Positions 24,101 to 39,100 of a stretch of DNA of 64,000 bases are shown piece after piece. The position numbers and the translations under genes are program-made. The stretch's first letter is position 1, and each line of letters opens with the position of its first letter. Where the stretch lies: positions 1 to 64,000 of the forward strand of contig NMRB01000726.1 of the NCBI GenBank assembly GCA_002633025.1. The letters run 5' to 3'. This DNA comes from Notospermus geniculatus (lineage: Eukaryota; Nemertea; Pilidiophora; Heteronemertea; Lineidae). The notes under the pieces are model-generated. The model was not told the DNA's origin and searched no databases. It worked only from the letters and a program-made list of their open reading frames with translations.

Positions 24101-27100
24101 TCAGTTACCTTAGTACAAGTATTGGTACTGCTGAAGTGACAAAACATTGTCATTGATTCTCCCCTCGAGGTATACCGGTACCATTACAACACAAAGGGTT
24201 ACCAAAGTCCTTCAGGGTCGATTGTTTGTTGTTATTAAGCCCCATAGGTGTGTTTGCAAAATTTTTATTCTCTCCCATTTGCCTTCAGTTCTCAATGTTT
24301 GAAGCGGGTTTACATATTCAAATCTTTATTTACCGTTCAGTTTTTCATGTATTTTCTCCAAAGCACATTGTTGCCGACAGTTGTTTAAGCGAGTTTGTTG
24401 ATTGGTGAAATTCTATGTTCAACCTAAACATTATTTGAACAGGAATTAAATAATTGAGATGGAACAATAGTAATACCCTGAAATTTGCTTGTTCAAATGA
24501 AAATACACAGTATATTCTCGCACAGGAAGATTTAATCAAAATATTTAAAAAGACATTAAATTGACAAATTTCACTTTTTTTGCCCCATAATTAATTGTTT
24601 TCTGTCATTATATAGCTGGGACACTATTGATATTGTCAGCAACGTTTATTTACCAATGAGGTTTGGAATATTTCATCAAAATCAAGCGGTGGGATCAACA
24701 GAGCACACAATAAAGAGATTTTTTTCCAGATACAAGTAGGTGTACATGTAGGTTGCAATAATATTTTTTCTGGATGATTGCCTCGCAACATTGTGACCTC
24801 TGTGTACATTTGGATCAAACCCGTGTTTGATACATACACTCTCCAACATCACACCTATTAGGCCTAGGGTTAAAGTACGTATTATATGGTTGTAAATGTA
24901 AAAGTGCAGAAAAAAATTAAGCGAGCTCTAAAACATGACATTTTTACTTAGCAGTTATCAGGGCATCTCCCTGATTGGGCAAAATCCATGAGATACATTT
25001 CTAACTATGAGTCGTATAGTGATGTAGTACGGTTGATCGGCAAAGTTAGGATGAAATCAACAATATCAGAAACTATCCCCAAGAGCCAATCAAACTCGGT
25101 TATCATTCCAAAGTTTATACCCAACCTGTCTGCTGCTGGGATATTATTTCACCGCTGTGCATTGTCAGAGCCGAGTGCACTAATTAAGGCTGTCACTGAT
25201 GGAGAATTCTGTCTTAATTGCTCAGAAATGTTAGCCTCAGACCCTCAGCAATGGACAGGTCTGATTAGTACTACTGTGATGACTAACGGACCAAGTTTCA
25301 CATCAAGTAGATATAATTCCATGTACTGTAGATAATGCATGGCTTCTTAACATGCACAAAGGAAACTGACGTGAACTGGCTAGAGAGAAAGGAACGCTTT
25401 GGCAACAAATAATATACACACACTTAGTACATTTCGTACCAAGTTGAGTTGAATCATTTCTTATTGCTCTTACCACTACACTCTCAAGCTGGTGAAATAA
25501 CTTCTACATAAAAAGAAGTTATCTGACAGTACACAGGATTTGTGCACACTTCTTTCATAATTGAAGGTGAAGCCAGCCTCTCAAGCGGGTTTCACCTCAA
25601 CTTGGCCCAAACCACAGTGGAAACAACACACTTTATTAACATAAACGTCTGGCCTAGTTACCAGTACTGTTGAACAGTGTCATCTTATTTGTTGACATTT
25701 TCAGGATTTCCTAGATATTGTAATCAACTATTTATTTACCTCTAACGATTAATTGTAATCAGATGTTTTTGCCTGCTGGCTTCTTCAATGAATTTTTTGT
25801 TCCGTGAAAAATGAGTTTACTTCAAGAGCGACTTCAGTCTCATCGTCACATCCGATTCCTATACAGTTAGAGAGGGTACTCGGCCTACTTAAACATACAA
25901 TTAAACATTTCAACGTCAATTCAATTTGATTGCATATCTATTATTTCAAGTACTTTAGGTTGACTCATTGAGTGCTACAAGTAATGACATCATTTAGAAG
26001 CGAAATATTCATCTAGGGACATAGAAATATTCCAATGCTTAGTTTTTACTCATACATTTGGTTCCAAAAAACTCTCTCCATATTTTCTGGGGACCAGGAT
26101 GTGTGATGTTCAATTGCATGTTGAAACCTGGTCCCCACTGGATTTTACAAGCCTATCAGGGAAAACCCAGTAGGCAAAATTTCCAACTCTGTACTCTGTA
26201 AACTTTCTTGCAATGTATTCGAACATGGAGAATTTGAACAACGTCAAAAGATCTCCTACTGAAAGGGTTAAAATACCACATTAGCAGAACAAGCAAAATG
26301 CCTATGTTATCAACTGATAATGAAAATGGCTAATTGACTGAGAAATTAACATCAGTCCTCGTTAAAATGTTTGCTTGGCCTACATAATAACGAACAAATT
26401 AAACCTCGAGTATGAAAATGCCAAAAAAGATAACACACATCCCTAATTTGTATGAACTAAGAAATTAATCAGTGATAGCCTCATTCCTTCTAATTACTTG
26501 TGATATTTTCATACAGTGCAAAAAAATGTTTCAATTCAGAGGAATGTCACTCCTGTGCAACCTCACGGCCTTTTTTGCAAGTAACACAATGCCAACTTTA
26601 TTAATTTAACATTCAGAACTCGCAATGTTTCCATTAGTACTTTTTCCTAACGAGGTTTTATGAAATTAAACTACCCTGTATACATATAAACTCACTCAGA
26701 CATTAATTGTCTGGTAATGAAATAAACCTCCGCATTCAAAATGCGCACAATACAGCAATAATTTTATTGATATAAATAACCAAAGATAGAGGGGGTCGGT
26801 AATAGATCTCAGGCCTGTCTCATTCCGCGACTTTTACGACTTTGCATAATTTGAGATTAACGGCTGCGGAACTCGCGTTGTCTGTGTGTCTAATTTGATT
26901 GAAGAACCAGTTTATGTATATATACTTTCACATATATCAAGATGCCATTCCTCGTTTTCCAATCTTATTCGTCGTCTAGGGACCTCTAGACATGACTATT
27001 CGATGGGTTCACAAAATTGATAGTTCTCCTCTATTAATACATTTTGACATTTTAGCAATATGTTCAGCCGATATCCTGTCCGGGTGGATCAAGTAATTTC

Positions 27101-30100
27101 GCGTGATCTGGCATAATTGCATTGTGAGATGACTCAAATTTTCAATCGAAATTGATCACAAGGTCAGATATGGAGATCTTAACATTTAAAATTAATGCTA
27201 CGTAAACACAAGTCCAGATTATTGCTTTGGTCTGGCATCCTGATAAGGAATTATCAATTTTATGCTTAATATTTGAAATTGTATCAAATTTCATTTTGAA
27301 GAGGTATCTTACAAATGACTGGCAGACATCGGAGGGTCAAAATAGGTAGGAATACTTTGTACAGGTGGCAGCTCATCATGAGAACATCAGGATGGGGCAG
27401 GCCTTCTTTACTTCCAACTTCTTAGGCTTATTTTCACAGATGAGGGCTAGAAATTAGACACTTTCAACAAAATCCCATTTATCAGACGATAATGTTCCCA
27501 ACCTCTTCGTATAGCAACAACCGAGAAAATCTGATCACCCTTGGATGACCAAATCTTCAGATTACATTCCTGCAGTTCGAGACAGTTAAACCTCAGCAGC
27601 AAAAGGTCTCAAAGAGGTCATGACCATTTTTTACATCAGTGCCAGAGGGCATCATTTTTGGAAAAGAATAGAGAATTTTTTTATCACACCCCAGAGTCCA
27701 TTACCATGACACCAAAGCAACACGGATCAGAGGCAAAGAGGGACAAATAACAGTGTGTGCATATCGAAAATGACAGGGATTATGTTTTTTTGTGATGAGT
27801 TTAAACAATTTGGCCCACAGCGCTAAAATTGAATGTAACCTAAAATTGCATCCAATTAGAGTGCGTCTATTTTCCCCCACGACTGGTATTATTTTTCACT
27901 TCTTGTTGCATAAAGAACAGAAAGGTATCAACAAAGGTGTGAAGAGCTCTTGTGAAAAAAAATCAGCCATTGAAATTCTACCAAAAAAGGCACGAAAAAG
28001 AGGTCAACATTTTGTGGCGGCACTGGCAGATGGACTTTATGACATTTTTTTAGAAATAATTTGCATTTTTAATAAACTACTTGACCCAGAATAATCACGA
28101 CATTTAGCTTTTGTATATAAACAAGGGGAGTGGCTTTGAAAATGGTGCGTAGGAGTCTATACGTACCCACCAAATTCATGTACACCAATGTTGCTGAAGT
28201 TTGGCGCAATTTTGATTATATGCTTAAATACAATGGCATTTTGTAACACTATAATTAAAATTCACAACTCATATGAATAGTATACAATTGTGTTGCCGGG
28301 CAGAGGTGAAAAAAACACCTTTGTGGTTGGATTCAATGGTTTTTAAGACGGAGTGTGAGAGGGCGTTTGAGAGGAATAGGTGAAAATCATGCGATTATTT
28401 CCTCGTTGTTTGCAACAATACTGCATATGGCGGAGTCAAGATGAAAGATACTTAAGAAATTGTTACCAGGCAATGGGTATGGAACAGCCATTTGTTGATC
28501 AAGTTACTTTTTTATATGGAACTACTAGTATAAAAAACCATGGAAAGTTGCCACCTTTGATTCAGTCACAGGCTGAAGGGCAAAAAGGACTTGTAAATTT
28601 TCTCGATTCAATGTCACATTCAACTTTGCATCTTTAGGATGAATAAGGGTGACATAATTTCTCTCACATATACAATACATGTAGATGTGTAGAAGTGAAA
28701 TGCGTCACAGTGGACTGCCTCATTTTATTTACCGATAACTACTCCCACATAGTTCTTTTTCATATTTGATATCGATATCTGTATATAAATTTATTTGTGT
28801 ATTAGTTAAGCAAATTGATAATATGTGTTTTTACCACAGTCAGTGGATAATCATTTTTAAAACCAAAATGTCCAGAAGTGGCCCAGACATACACAACTGT
28901 ATCTTTGAATTCAAATCCACCATGTAAGTCAAACCTCTTTTCATCCCAACTTGACCCAGACCAAGAGTGCATGACAGATACTAGAAATGTACACAGAGTT
29001 CCCCAACACACATTGACATCAACATTGTCGCCTGCTTGAGATGCAGCTTCAGAAACTACTTCAGTTTATCAGAACTAAATGATGCAGAAACACTGATTCC
29101 TCGTGTCTAGGGCCAAAAATGAGGCCGAGATTTTTACATACTGCTTTAATTTGCGATAAAATACGACATCAGCCGGCCATTATATGGAGCATAAATAATT
29201 TCCTACACGGCTTAGCCACCATACACGTTCTCATTAGGCGATTAGTTAAAAATGCTCACGGACTACCCTGAGTCTGTCACTTTTTAATTAGGACAGGAAT
29301 GACAATATGTAAATTAGGCAACATTTTGCCTCCTTTATGTATGCTCCTGGATGATTAAGGGAAATTACGTTGTCAGATTGATTGCAGCAGTGTTAGCATC
29401 AGACCAAGCAGACGGAAGAGTGTGTGTATTTTTTGTCACCAGGGGGCATTGTGGAGACAATGGAATGGAAGTGCCATAGCTTAATTTTAATCTGCGTCAT
29501 GAATCAGTAAGGAAATTCTAAATAAGTAAAGAAATAGAGAAGAAGGACTTTATGTCATGTCATTCCTTCAGGCAGTGTTGAATGGCAGTTCAGTTTAGGG
29601 AAAGGTAAGGTCGTTTGCTTTACAACCTCAGAACACATTGCATGCATCAACAAATTGATGATGGGTTTTGACGACAATGGCCAAACACAGGGGTAGTGGA
29701 AATCAATATAGTGGGACCCTTCGGCTCGCTCACCCCTCCAAAATCGACCACCCCTCTAAATCGACCACTTGGCTCGAGTCCCATGGGTGGTCAATTAGAG
29801 GGGTTCCACTGTATCTTATTTGCTTCACAGTCACCTAAAAAGGTATGATCATAATCAATCATTCGGTCATCCCTTCCCATTTAATGGTTTAGACATTTTT
29901 ATGCTGTTTATCTCACAAAACAAAGCGTTCCTTCAAGAAGGGGTTAATAATACAGAATTGCCTCAACTGTCCCCATTAACGCCACCTCTGCACACTCTCG
30001 TTCTTATTCATATCATATTCCCCCTCCCTCTCTAGAGAGCTCTTCATGGCGATCTCGAAACAAGCGCTGACTCACCAACCATCCCAACGCGAAGAAAAAC

Positions 30101-33100
30101 ATCAATTTGTATTTTAAGTAATTTGTGTGGCGTTTAATTGTGCTCAGATCTTAAGATGAGGGCAGGCTTTAATTGCTCCTGGAGGCTTAAGCAGCAGTGG
30201 GGAGGACCTCTTAACAACGATTAAAAGGGCAGCGAGATTTGATTTTAGCTGTTTATAACTTCACAAGGATTTGCAGACGATAATTTATTGGGAAAAATAA
30301 TTCTGAGAAATTCATCATTGTGATTTGTAGATTTGTGCCGGAGAACATCTTTTTTTTTCATTTTCAAATTGCCAAGTGAATTGAGTGCCTAGGAATTTTA
30401 ATATCTATTGAATGTCAGATATCATCAGATTCAAATGGAGGGATGAAAATGCCTTTTGTCAACAGAAGCCAGAAGGGTGCCATGATCACCTTTAGATAGG
30501 ATGAGGTATCCTGAACAAGGAGCAGTCTGAGTACACCTAAAGCTGGGTGTACATCGCACTTGCGACTGGATGCAACTAGTTGCCACTGAGCTACCTGGCG
30601 ACTGGGAGGATCCAATTTGGATCCAGCTGAAACTGGAGGTGACTGATCAGTTGCTGAATTTGCGATGTGCGCGCAGCGTGTACATCACCAGCGACTGATC
30701 TGATTGGTCACTTCCAGTCGCAAGTGCGATGCACGCCCGGCTTAATCACAAACCAAGCTTTGAAAGGCAAAATGTTAGTTAGATTGAATGACTTATGATT
30801 TACATGTATGATGTAATGTAGGAAGAAATCACAGCCTTCATTAAACTTTTTTTTCAGATCAGAGGGACAATTTATGAGGTCGAATAAGACTGATGTGTCC
30901 CATGCTGCAACGCTTGCACATAGGCGACACTGGCAGACATTGCTTTATGACTTGCAGCTAGGCTCTGAGGAAAAGACACAGGGCATGAGCTTCCATCAGG
31001 TCTCAGAACCTTCCACTTTCTACTGCACAGCTTCAAACACCACACCCCATATACTGTGCTACTAGATATTGATATTTATAACAATAATTCTATTCTGTGA
31101 AGCCAAGTGACATGTTTCAGGCCGATGTTGAAGAGACAAGCAAAATCATCGTCATATAATGCAGATGTGCCAAAAGGGTGTGAAACATTGAAATGGAATG
31201 CCACATGTCCGCACAACAAGGCATACTCTGGGTCCAATTATCATTACACCAATGGTATCATATCAAAATTATCGATAAAAGTATGCTGATTTCAAACAGA
31301 CAGCACTAACAATCAAACTAATCAATACAAATTGATCATCTTGCTACTAATTGGTATTGACTTATGAACGATCAAACGTGCATCTGATCAGGGGTAATTT
31401 CTCATATGGGTGGAATACCTCAGGTAATAGTTGCGTTCAGGTATTTTTAGTCAAGAGTTTCAGGTCATCCATTTTGTACTTTCTCCTGGGGGCTATTTTT
31501 TGCACGGTGTTGCCCGCCTTGTTATTGTAATGCTTCTTTTGTTGAGAGGTGAAACGCAATTGTTTTTTTGGGGAGTTGGTAAGATATGACATTTGAAATT
31601 ATCATTACATACATACAGTGAAGCTACACATGTATTTCAGCATAGTTATAGTGGTGTGTATGCATTTTCCTCAGCACATATTAATGTTTAAGGGATAAAG
31701 TTTAGAATCCTCGATCGGAAGTGACGTACTCCATGGCACACAATGGAAATCCTATTGTACAATGCGGCTTATTCCGTCCATCGATGACCTTTTTTTGGGC
31801 ACTGATCAGGGATACTAAACTCATTCCTGTTTAAGATTTTTTATTTTTGGGGGGGGGGGCTTGCACTCACCAGGCGTAAATCTCAGACCAGTGAACTTTG
31901 GTCACAATGTTTTCAACCATTTTCAATTCTTTACCATGTGTCATGCAACAATGATGTAAAGCAACACACTTCAACTCCTGATAACACCAAGTAATTATCA
32001 AACACAAGGTTAAGCAATAATTTTGACATTTTCCAACCAAATGTACAAAACTCTGCTAACCCATTGTCATATCTGCTTATTATACATAATTGATTTTCTA
32101 AATAAACTACATGATCAACAATTAAGAAAACAAAGTGCATTTTCCCTACCAAACCCGAAAAATACTCATCACAAAACATATGGATACAATAGCTTCAAAA
32201 TACATAATAGATTTCATAATAGGGCATATCCTCTAATGTACAGGTATCTTGAAATAAAAAAATGCATAATAAACATAAAGAATACAACTCCTACATGGGA
32301 TCTATGGCTTCTTTTGTTCCTTGAACACCAATATTTCCATGAGGGCAATCGACTATTTTGTTGTATAAAACAACAAACAAACAATCCTATTGCACGTACT
32401 GGGTTTAGATGAAGGAATTTTTCCAATGGAAGAACAAATTGATTTGAGAACTCCGCTTAAAGGGTCATTGAGGTAGCTATTTCTGAAATTCAATAACAGA
32501 ACAATGGTAGGATAATATGTAAACAAAATTGCGAGAGACCAAACAATTATTGAGCATTTTACTGATTGTGTTGTGTAGTTTTTTCTCAGAAATTACACAG
32601 AAATGTAACATAAATGCCTCTAATTTTTTCCTTAGATTAAGCAACAAAATTCTCATCGATATTGTGTTATTTTTTCACTGCCTTAGGCCTGATGTGTTTG
32701 CATTGTTCTAGGATCGTGGAGGTATATGTGTACCTAATCACATGGCATCTTTTTTTAGCCGCATACTTTGTATCGCATACTAATAATTACACCAGGAATG
32801 ATGAATAAATCCAGAGACTGGGTTTGTCACATAGCAGATATTGTCCCTAGGAAAATCGTTAACTGCCCCCATGAGCGGCCAAATTTACAGGGTATGCACA
32901 TTTTTTCCACTACATTTGGCAACAATTGTGTAAAGCAATGCATTATATCATTAATTACCTAAAGTTTAGGTAATTAATGATATAATGCATTGCTTTACAG
33001 GATCTTCAGCTTTAGGCTAAAGCTGAAGATAGAGGAAAGGGGAATAACGAATCATTCATTGAAATCCACAAGGGAATCATCTTTTTCTGGTGCATGGAGG

Positions 33101-36100
33101 CAGAAATATGCAAGTTAATTCATAATTCTCTTCCCCTGCAAGAACAATGGACCTTTTTATTCCTTTTTCATCCAATTTTATGTACAATATCACACCAGTG
33201 TTATCACAAGATAACCTGGATCCCATTCTCGATACAATACTTGCATACGTACTTGTTATTTTCCTGCGTTTATGGCCATCCTCAAGCGACTAATAGCAAC
33301 ATTAATGATCAAAGCAGGAGTTCATATTCTGTTGGGAAAAAACAGCTCATAACTCAGAAGAAACTGGGGAGAGAAGGGGAAGAAATGAAGGTATAGGCCT
33401 CTCGAATCAAATTAACAGTTTTTAAATCAACTTGAAACAATTAACAATTATGAAGTTGTTAAAGTTCTCCTGACTTTACCTGTAGGCCTAGGCTACTGTG
33501 AACACCGTCATATTGGTACGATTTTTTTTTTGAAAATCGAAATCAATACAGCAGAACTGAAGTTACTGCCCCATGTGGGAATTTTCTCATGCGATTCAGA
33601 TAATGAAAACCAAATATTTGCATCATTTCCAAAAAAACTACTCAAATTCTGAACAAACTTTGCGTTTGAATGAAAAAAAAATTGCCAATTAGGCCTTAAG
33701 ATAATGGTGTTGGTATTGGAAAAAGGTGTGACAGGAAGAGAAGCATCTGTATGCATTGCCATGTTATGTCTTTTGTAATATTGGAAAAAACTCATCAACG
33801 ACCGAGTATTCTGTCAAGCACTCTGCCTGCGGTACTTATCTTACTGTGTGAGATAAGCAAATGAACTAATAACAAAACAAGCAAATGAACTAATAACAAA
33901 ACAATAAGAGGAATTCTGAGGTCGAGATATTGTTGTTTTTGCCGCAATGTACAAAAAGCCCAGGGGCGTGACATATTTCATTACTCTAGTTTAGGATAGG
34001 TGTTCCAATGTGAAAGTTGTAGACATAGAAATGGGAACATGTTGGGATTAATGCAGACAGGTTTATTAATTTCACAGCCGCGTTATTGCATTTGTTTGAA
34101 CAGTGAGACAAGCGCATACCATTGAGAACACCGTGTCGATGTGTGAGGTCAAGATTTCCAAACTTGTTATAAGAACTGTCATGAATTCAGTCCACACACC
34201 ACACAAATTTCACCCTTTCACATTTTTTCCCAGAATCTGGACACCTACACCAAATCCTGTGGGACTCAGACAGTGGAGCTAACCTGCACCTTTTGGTTGA
34301 CACAAGCAGTTGCAGAGCCAGAGGGGTGCACCGGGTGCACGCCTTCCCTTTTGGCCATCAAATCTGTAAAATCGACCGTGAAATTCTGGAATTGGGTGCA
34401 AACTTCCTCTTTTCCCAAATCCTGGATCCGCCCCTGACAAGTGCTCAATAGGAAATTGTAATGACCTGAGATTTGTTGAAAATGTCCTCAATTGTAGATT
34501 ACCAGGAAAATAAAGAAACTGTGGTGATAATTCATCACTAGTTACCGACTCCAAAAAACCTAAAACGAGACACTGCCGCGAAAAACAATCCATGGCAGGC
34601 GACAACGTCTCAAGGCCTCAATAAACCAGCCACACTAAGCCTCCTCATTTTTGTTTCCTTCTCAGACAAAACAAATGGAAAATACAGCCATCTTCCTGCT
34701 CCACTCCTGCCATCTTCAAATCACCAGATCAGGATTTAGAATGATCAAGCCATAGCCACGGAAGTACCCAGTTTAGCGATAAAGGTAAGCAAGTCATCAA
34801 AGAATCAACATCGGGGTACTTCATACTGTTTTTTTCCTTCTTCCTGGTGGATGAGTCCACGAGGTTCCATTCTTTGGAACCTGTGGTGGATTATGTACGT
34901 TCAGAAACATGTTGATGATGCCTTCAAGCAAAGTCATTCAGATTGTTCCAAGATGGGTGATGTAGGGAGGCCAGACTCATAATAGTATAAGTCAGAGGGA
35001 GACCCATAAAACAAAGACGGCTAAGACCATCAGAGGAGGATATGTGGACTGGCCAGATATAATGCCTTGATGTGGCCAGAGATGTATTAGAAAGCTTCAA
35101 CAATCATCTTCTCATTGCTTTTAGTCTCGAGTGGCACGTTTGCGATGGTCGACATCGCTGTCCACTCGAGTGGCACGCCAGAGCCGTATTATATGCCAGT
35201 GTCTTGTTCCTCGCCACTTCATCGCCCCTCTACGATCGCAATGTTCGTACTTTATTTCATATGAACCACTAGAGGGGATGTTATTGGATGGGCAAGAAAG
35301 CAACAGGTCTGGGCCAATTGATTGTGGGAAGTCAAAAGGGAAGTGGGNCTTTGTGTTTGAATGAAAAAAAAATTGCCAATTAGGCCTTAAGATAATGGTG
35401 TTGGTATTGGAAAAAGGTGTGACAGGAAGAGAAGCATCTGTATGCATTGCCATGTTATGTCTTTTGTAATATTGGAAAAAACTCATCAACGACCGAGTAT
35501 TCTGTCAAGCACTCTGCCTGCGGTACTTATCTTACTGTGTGAGATAAGCAAATGAACTAATAACAAAACAATAAGAGGAATTCTGAGGTCGAGATATTGT
35601 TGTTTTTGCCGCAATGTACAAAAAGCCCAGGGGCGTGACATATTTCATTACTCTAGTTTAGGATAGGTGTTCCAATGTGAAAGTTGTAGACATAGAAATG
35701 GGAACATGTTGGGATTAATGCAGACAGGTTTATTAATTCCACAGCCGCGTTATTGCATTTGTTTGAACAGCGAGACAAGCGCATACCATTGAGAACACTA
35801 TGTCGATGTGTGAGGTCAAGATTTCCAAACTTGTTACCAGAACTGCCATGAATTCAGTCCACACACAAGTAATAGGAGCTGTCAGGGATTGACCAAAGGT
35901 GTCGCTACGGCCGAATTCAATGCATATAGACCCATCATTCTTGATCGAGCACCAATCACGTGGATTTTCCTGTGTATTGGTCCGCTAGAACTTTGCTGCC
36001 ATCTTTTGGCAACATGTGTGGCTGACTGCTCCTACCTTTCATTTTTTCCAGAATCTGGACACCAACACTAAATCTACAGGGACCGACAGTGGAGCTGACC

Positions 36101-39100
36101 TGCACATTTTGGTTGGCATAAGTGCTCAATAGGAAATTGAAAGGGCCTGAAATTTGTTGAACATGCCCTCATTAATTGTAGATCACCAGGAAAATAAAGA
36201 AACTGTGATGATAATTCATCACTAGTTACCGACTCCAAAAAACCTAAAGAGACACTGACATGACAGTGAAAAACAATCCATGGCAGGCGGCAACGTCTCA
36301 AGGCCTCAATAAACCAGCCACACTAAGCCTCCTCATTTTTGTTTCCTTCTCAGACAAAACAAATGGAAAATACAGCCATCTTCCTGCTCCACTCCTGCCA
36401 TCTTCAAATCACCAGATCAGGATTTAGAATGATCAAGCCATAGCCACGGAAGTACCCAGTTTAGCGATAAAGGTAAGCAAGTCATCAAAGAATCAACATC
36501 GGGGTACTTCATACTGTTTTTTTCCTTCTTCCTGGTGGATGAGTCCACGAGGTTCCATTCTTTGGAACCTGTGGTGGATTATGTACGTTCAGAAACATGT
36601 TGATGATGCCTTCAAGCAAAGTCATTCAGATTGTTCCAAGATGGGTGATGTAGGGAGGCCAGACTCATAATAGTATAAGTCAGAGGGAGACCCATAAAAC
36701 AAAGACGGCTAAGACCATCAGAGGAGGATATGTGGACTGGCCAGATATAATGCCTTGATGTGGCCAGAGATGTATTAGAAAGCTTCAACAATCATCTTCT
36801 CATTGCTTTTAGTCTCGAGTGGCACGTTTGCGATGGTCGACATCGCTGTCCACTCGAGTGGCACGCCAGAGCCGTATTATATGCCAGTGTCTTGTTCCTC
36901 GCCACTTCATCGCCCCTCTACGATCGCAATGTTCGTACTTTATTTCATATGAACCACTAGAGGGGATGTTATTGGATGGGCAAGAAAGCAACAGGTCTGG
37001 GCCAATTGATTGTGGGAAGTCAAAAGGGAAGTGGGGAATAGTTGAGATCCAAAACAGGGCATGTTGCAGGGGTACAGTCTAACTTCACGCTGACATCTCT
37101 AAGAGGATGGTAGTCTGCCATTGATGACCCGTTTAGTCTGTGGTGTACTTCTTCACTTACATAAAATATTCCTCCTTCTGCTGACCTAAAGCTCAAAATA
37201 TTCTCTCGAGGGGTCGTATTCATAAAGCGGTTCCATCGTTAGAACTGTCTTTGGCCGGTTCCAACTATGGTCAACCACTGCTCTTGGGACCGGTCTAAGA
37301 CGGTTCTAGCGATAGAACCGCTTTATGAATACGACCCCACTTGGGGTCGAATTCATAAAGCGGTCCTATCGTTGGAACCGTCTTAGGCCGGTTCCAAGTG
37401 CAGTGGTGGACCACACTTGGAACCGGCCTAAGACGGCTTCTAACGATAGAACCGCTTTATGAATACGACCCTTGGAGAATACAGCACTTTTGCAAAGACT
37501 CAGAACTTCTAAGTTGGTATCATCAATTTTAACATCATTAAATCGATTGAGTGCAATTCTAGTCAGTAAGATGTTTTCCGCAGGGCAGACTTCTTGTTTC
37601 TCATTTGCATATCCAAATTTTTTCCCGTGCTTTCCCGGGACCAACAGTTCCATTCCTCTCCAATTAGTAATTCTCCTCCATGGAGAAGTAGCTATATATT
37701 TCCATTACTGACAATTAAAATACAGCACTCCTTGAGTCGGGATCTCTCAAAGATGTCAAGTGATTCCCATATTGACAGAACGGAGGAAAAACATACCTTG
37801 ATGAGGCAAGCGCCGACCAAGAGCCAAGCGAGTTAATTGAACCTTCACTTTGGTGTCCCCGGGCTAATCAAACGAATTGCCATCGCTAGCTAATAGAACA
37901 AACATAACTTTGTTATACCGAGCCCCTCAACCTAATTAGCAAAATCTAGTAACATCACATCTAAACACAATTAGTGCCGAGGCTGGAAAAAATTAATAGC
38001 GATATTTTGCTACTTTTCTTAATTATACATCACAGGCTTAATACGCTATGTCCGGTATTTAATGAGGCCTTTGATAATTAGAGTCATTCTTTTAAAACAA
38101 TGAGCAATTTCATATAATCAGGGAATCTGGGGTACTTCATGTAAGAACAATTTTGTGAATTAGGCTTAATTAAGTAAGGCATAATTAGGAGGAAAATACA
38201 GAACTCTTCCAGCACGAATGCAGAAAATTAACTCCGTGCATTTTCATAAATTGCAATGGTAAATCAGTTAATTACAGGTCAAGTAATTATCGTCTTGTTA
38301 CTACTATTGTTACGATATTGACTGATGTTTTTGTATTTACTCCAAAATAACTGCACAAAATTGAGGAGACACCATCATTTAAGTTTTTACCGCAACCATT
38401 ATTTTACTAGATAATAATGGAATCATTAAACCATGTTAGTAGTTATTACTGAGTTTCCGCACATTAATAGTACCTCGTTAAGTTTTTTCGACAGAGTATG
38501 TCGAAATGAGGCCTATAGAGAGAAAACCAGTCAAAATGACAATGGATGATTAATTATAGGACACAACGACCACACAAATAAATGAAAATATATCCCCGAA
38601 AATGAACTGGAATATTGTTAATTGTGGGAAAAATGTTGTTTATTAGCCAAACAGGCATATTGGCCAACAAAGCTTTTGACATTGCTGCCCCTGTAATATG
38701 CCCCATTAGTTAGAAATCAACTCCAGGGTGAGATTCAAACTAAGGCTTCAACACCAGCATGACTAGATTGTTGCAAGGTAAATGTTGCCTGAAAGCTCCT
38801 CTAAACAACATTGGTATGACATACATGTATTTCTGTCAAACTGCTTGACCTACTTTCAATGAGACCTCAGAGAAAGGGTTGTTGGAACCGCCTCAATGTC
38901 CGTCTTCCACAGACAGCTGCGAAAAATCACTAGGCCTATACTAAATGTAAATTCTGGAATTAAGATATTGGTATTCAGCAGTGCTTCTGCTTCTAAGATA
39001 TTGGTATTCAGAGCTTTTAGGTCTGGAATTAAGATAATGGTATTCAGAGCTTTTAGGTCGGGAATTGAGACATTGGTATTCAGAGCTTTTAGTTCGGGAA

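Larger units (their letters stand above)
33658..37035. repeat. Apparent 1.7-kb tandem duplication with an N at the junction (probable haplotype duplication)
   Basis: 33658-35347 recurs as 35349-37035, with the single N at 35348 exactly between. The last 740 bp of each copy looks identical. The first part differs by substitutions, a 24-bp internal repeat (33855-33902) present twice in the first copy, and two different insertions: 34307-34436 only in copy 1, 35873-36034 only in copy 2. The pattern is that of two allelic contigs placed end to end. Confidence 0.9.

Noticed and set aside
24988-25335. 115-codon plus-strand open frame inside the ZFHX intron
   Set aside because: No recognisable domain, no splice support and the composition of surrounding non-coding DNA; treated as chance.
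34840-34895. ggatgagtccacgagg resembles the core of a hammerhead ribozyme
   Set aside because: The required CUGAUGA and GAAA core elements are not in the right order; only the gatgagtcc stretch is similar.
35130-35180. ctcgagtggcac repeated twice, looked like a small inverted element
   Set aside because: It is a short direct repeat with a local partial hairpin (gcgatggtcgacatcgc). No terminal structure or further copies besides the haplotype duplicate.
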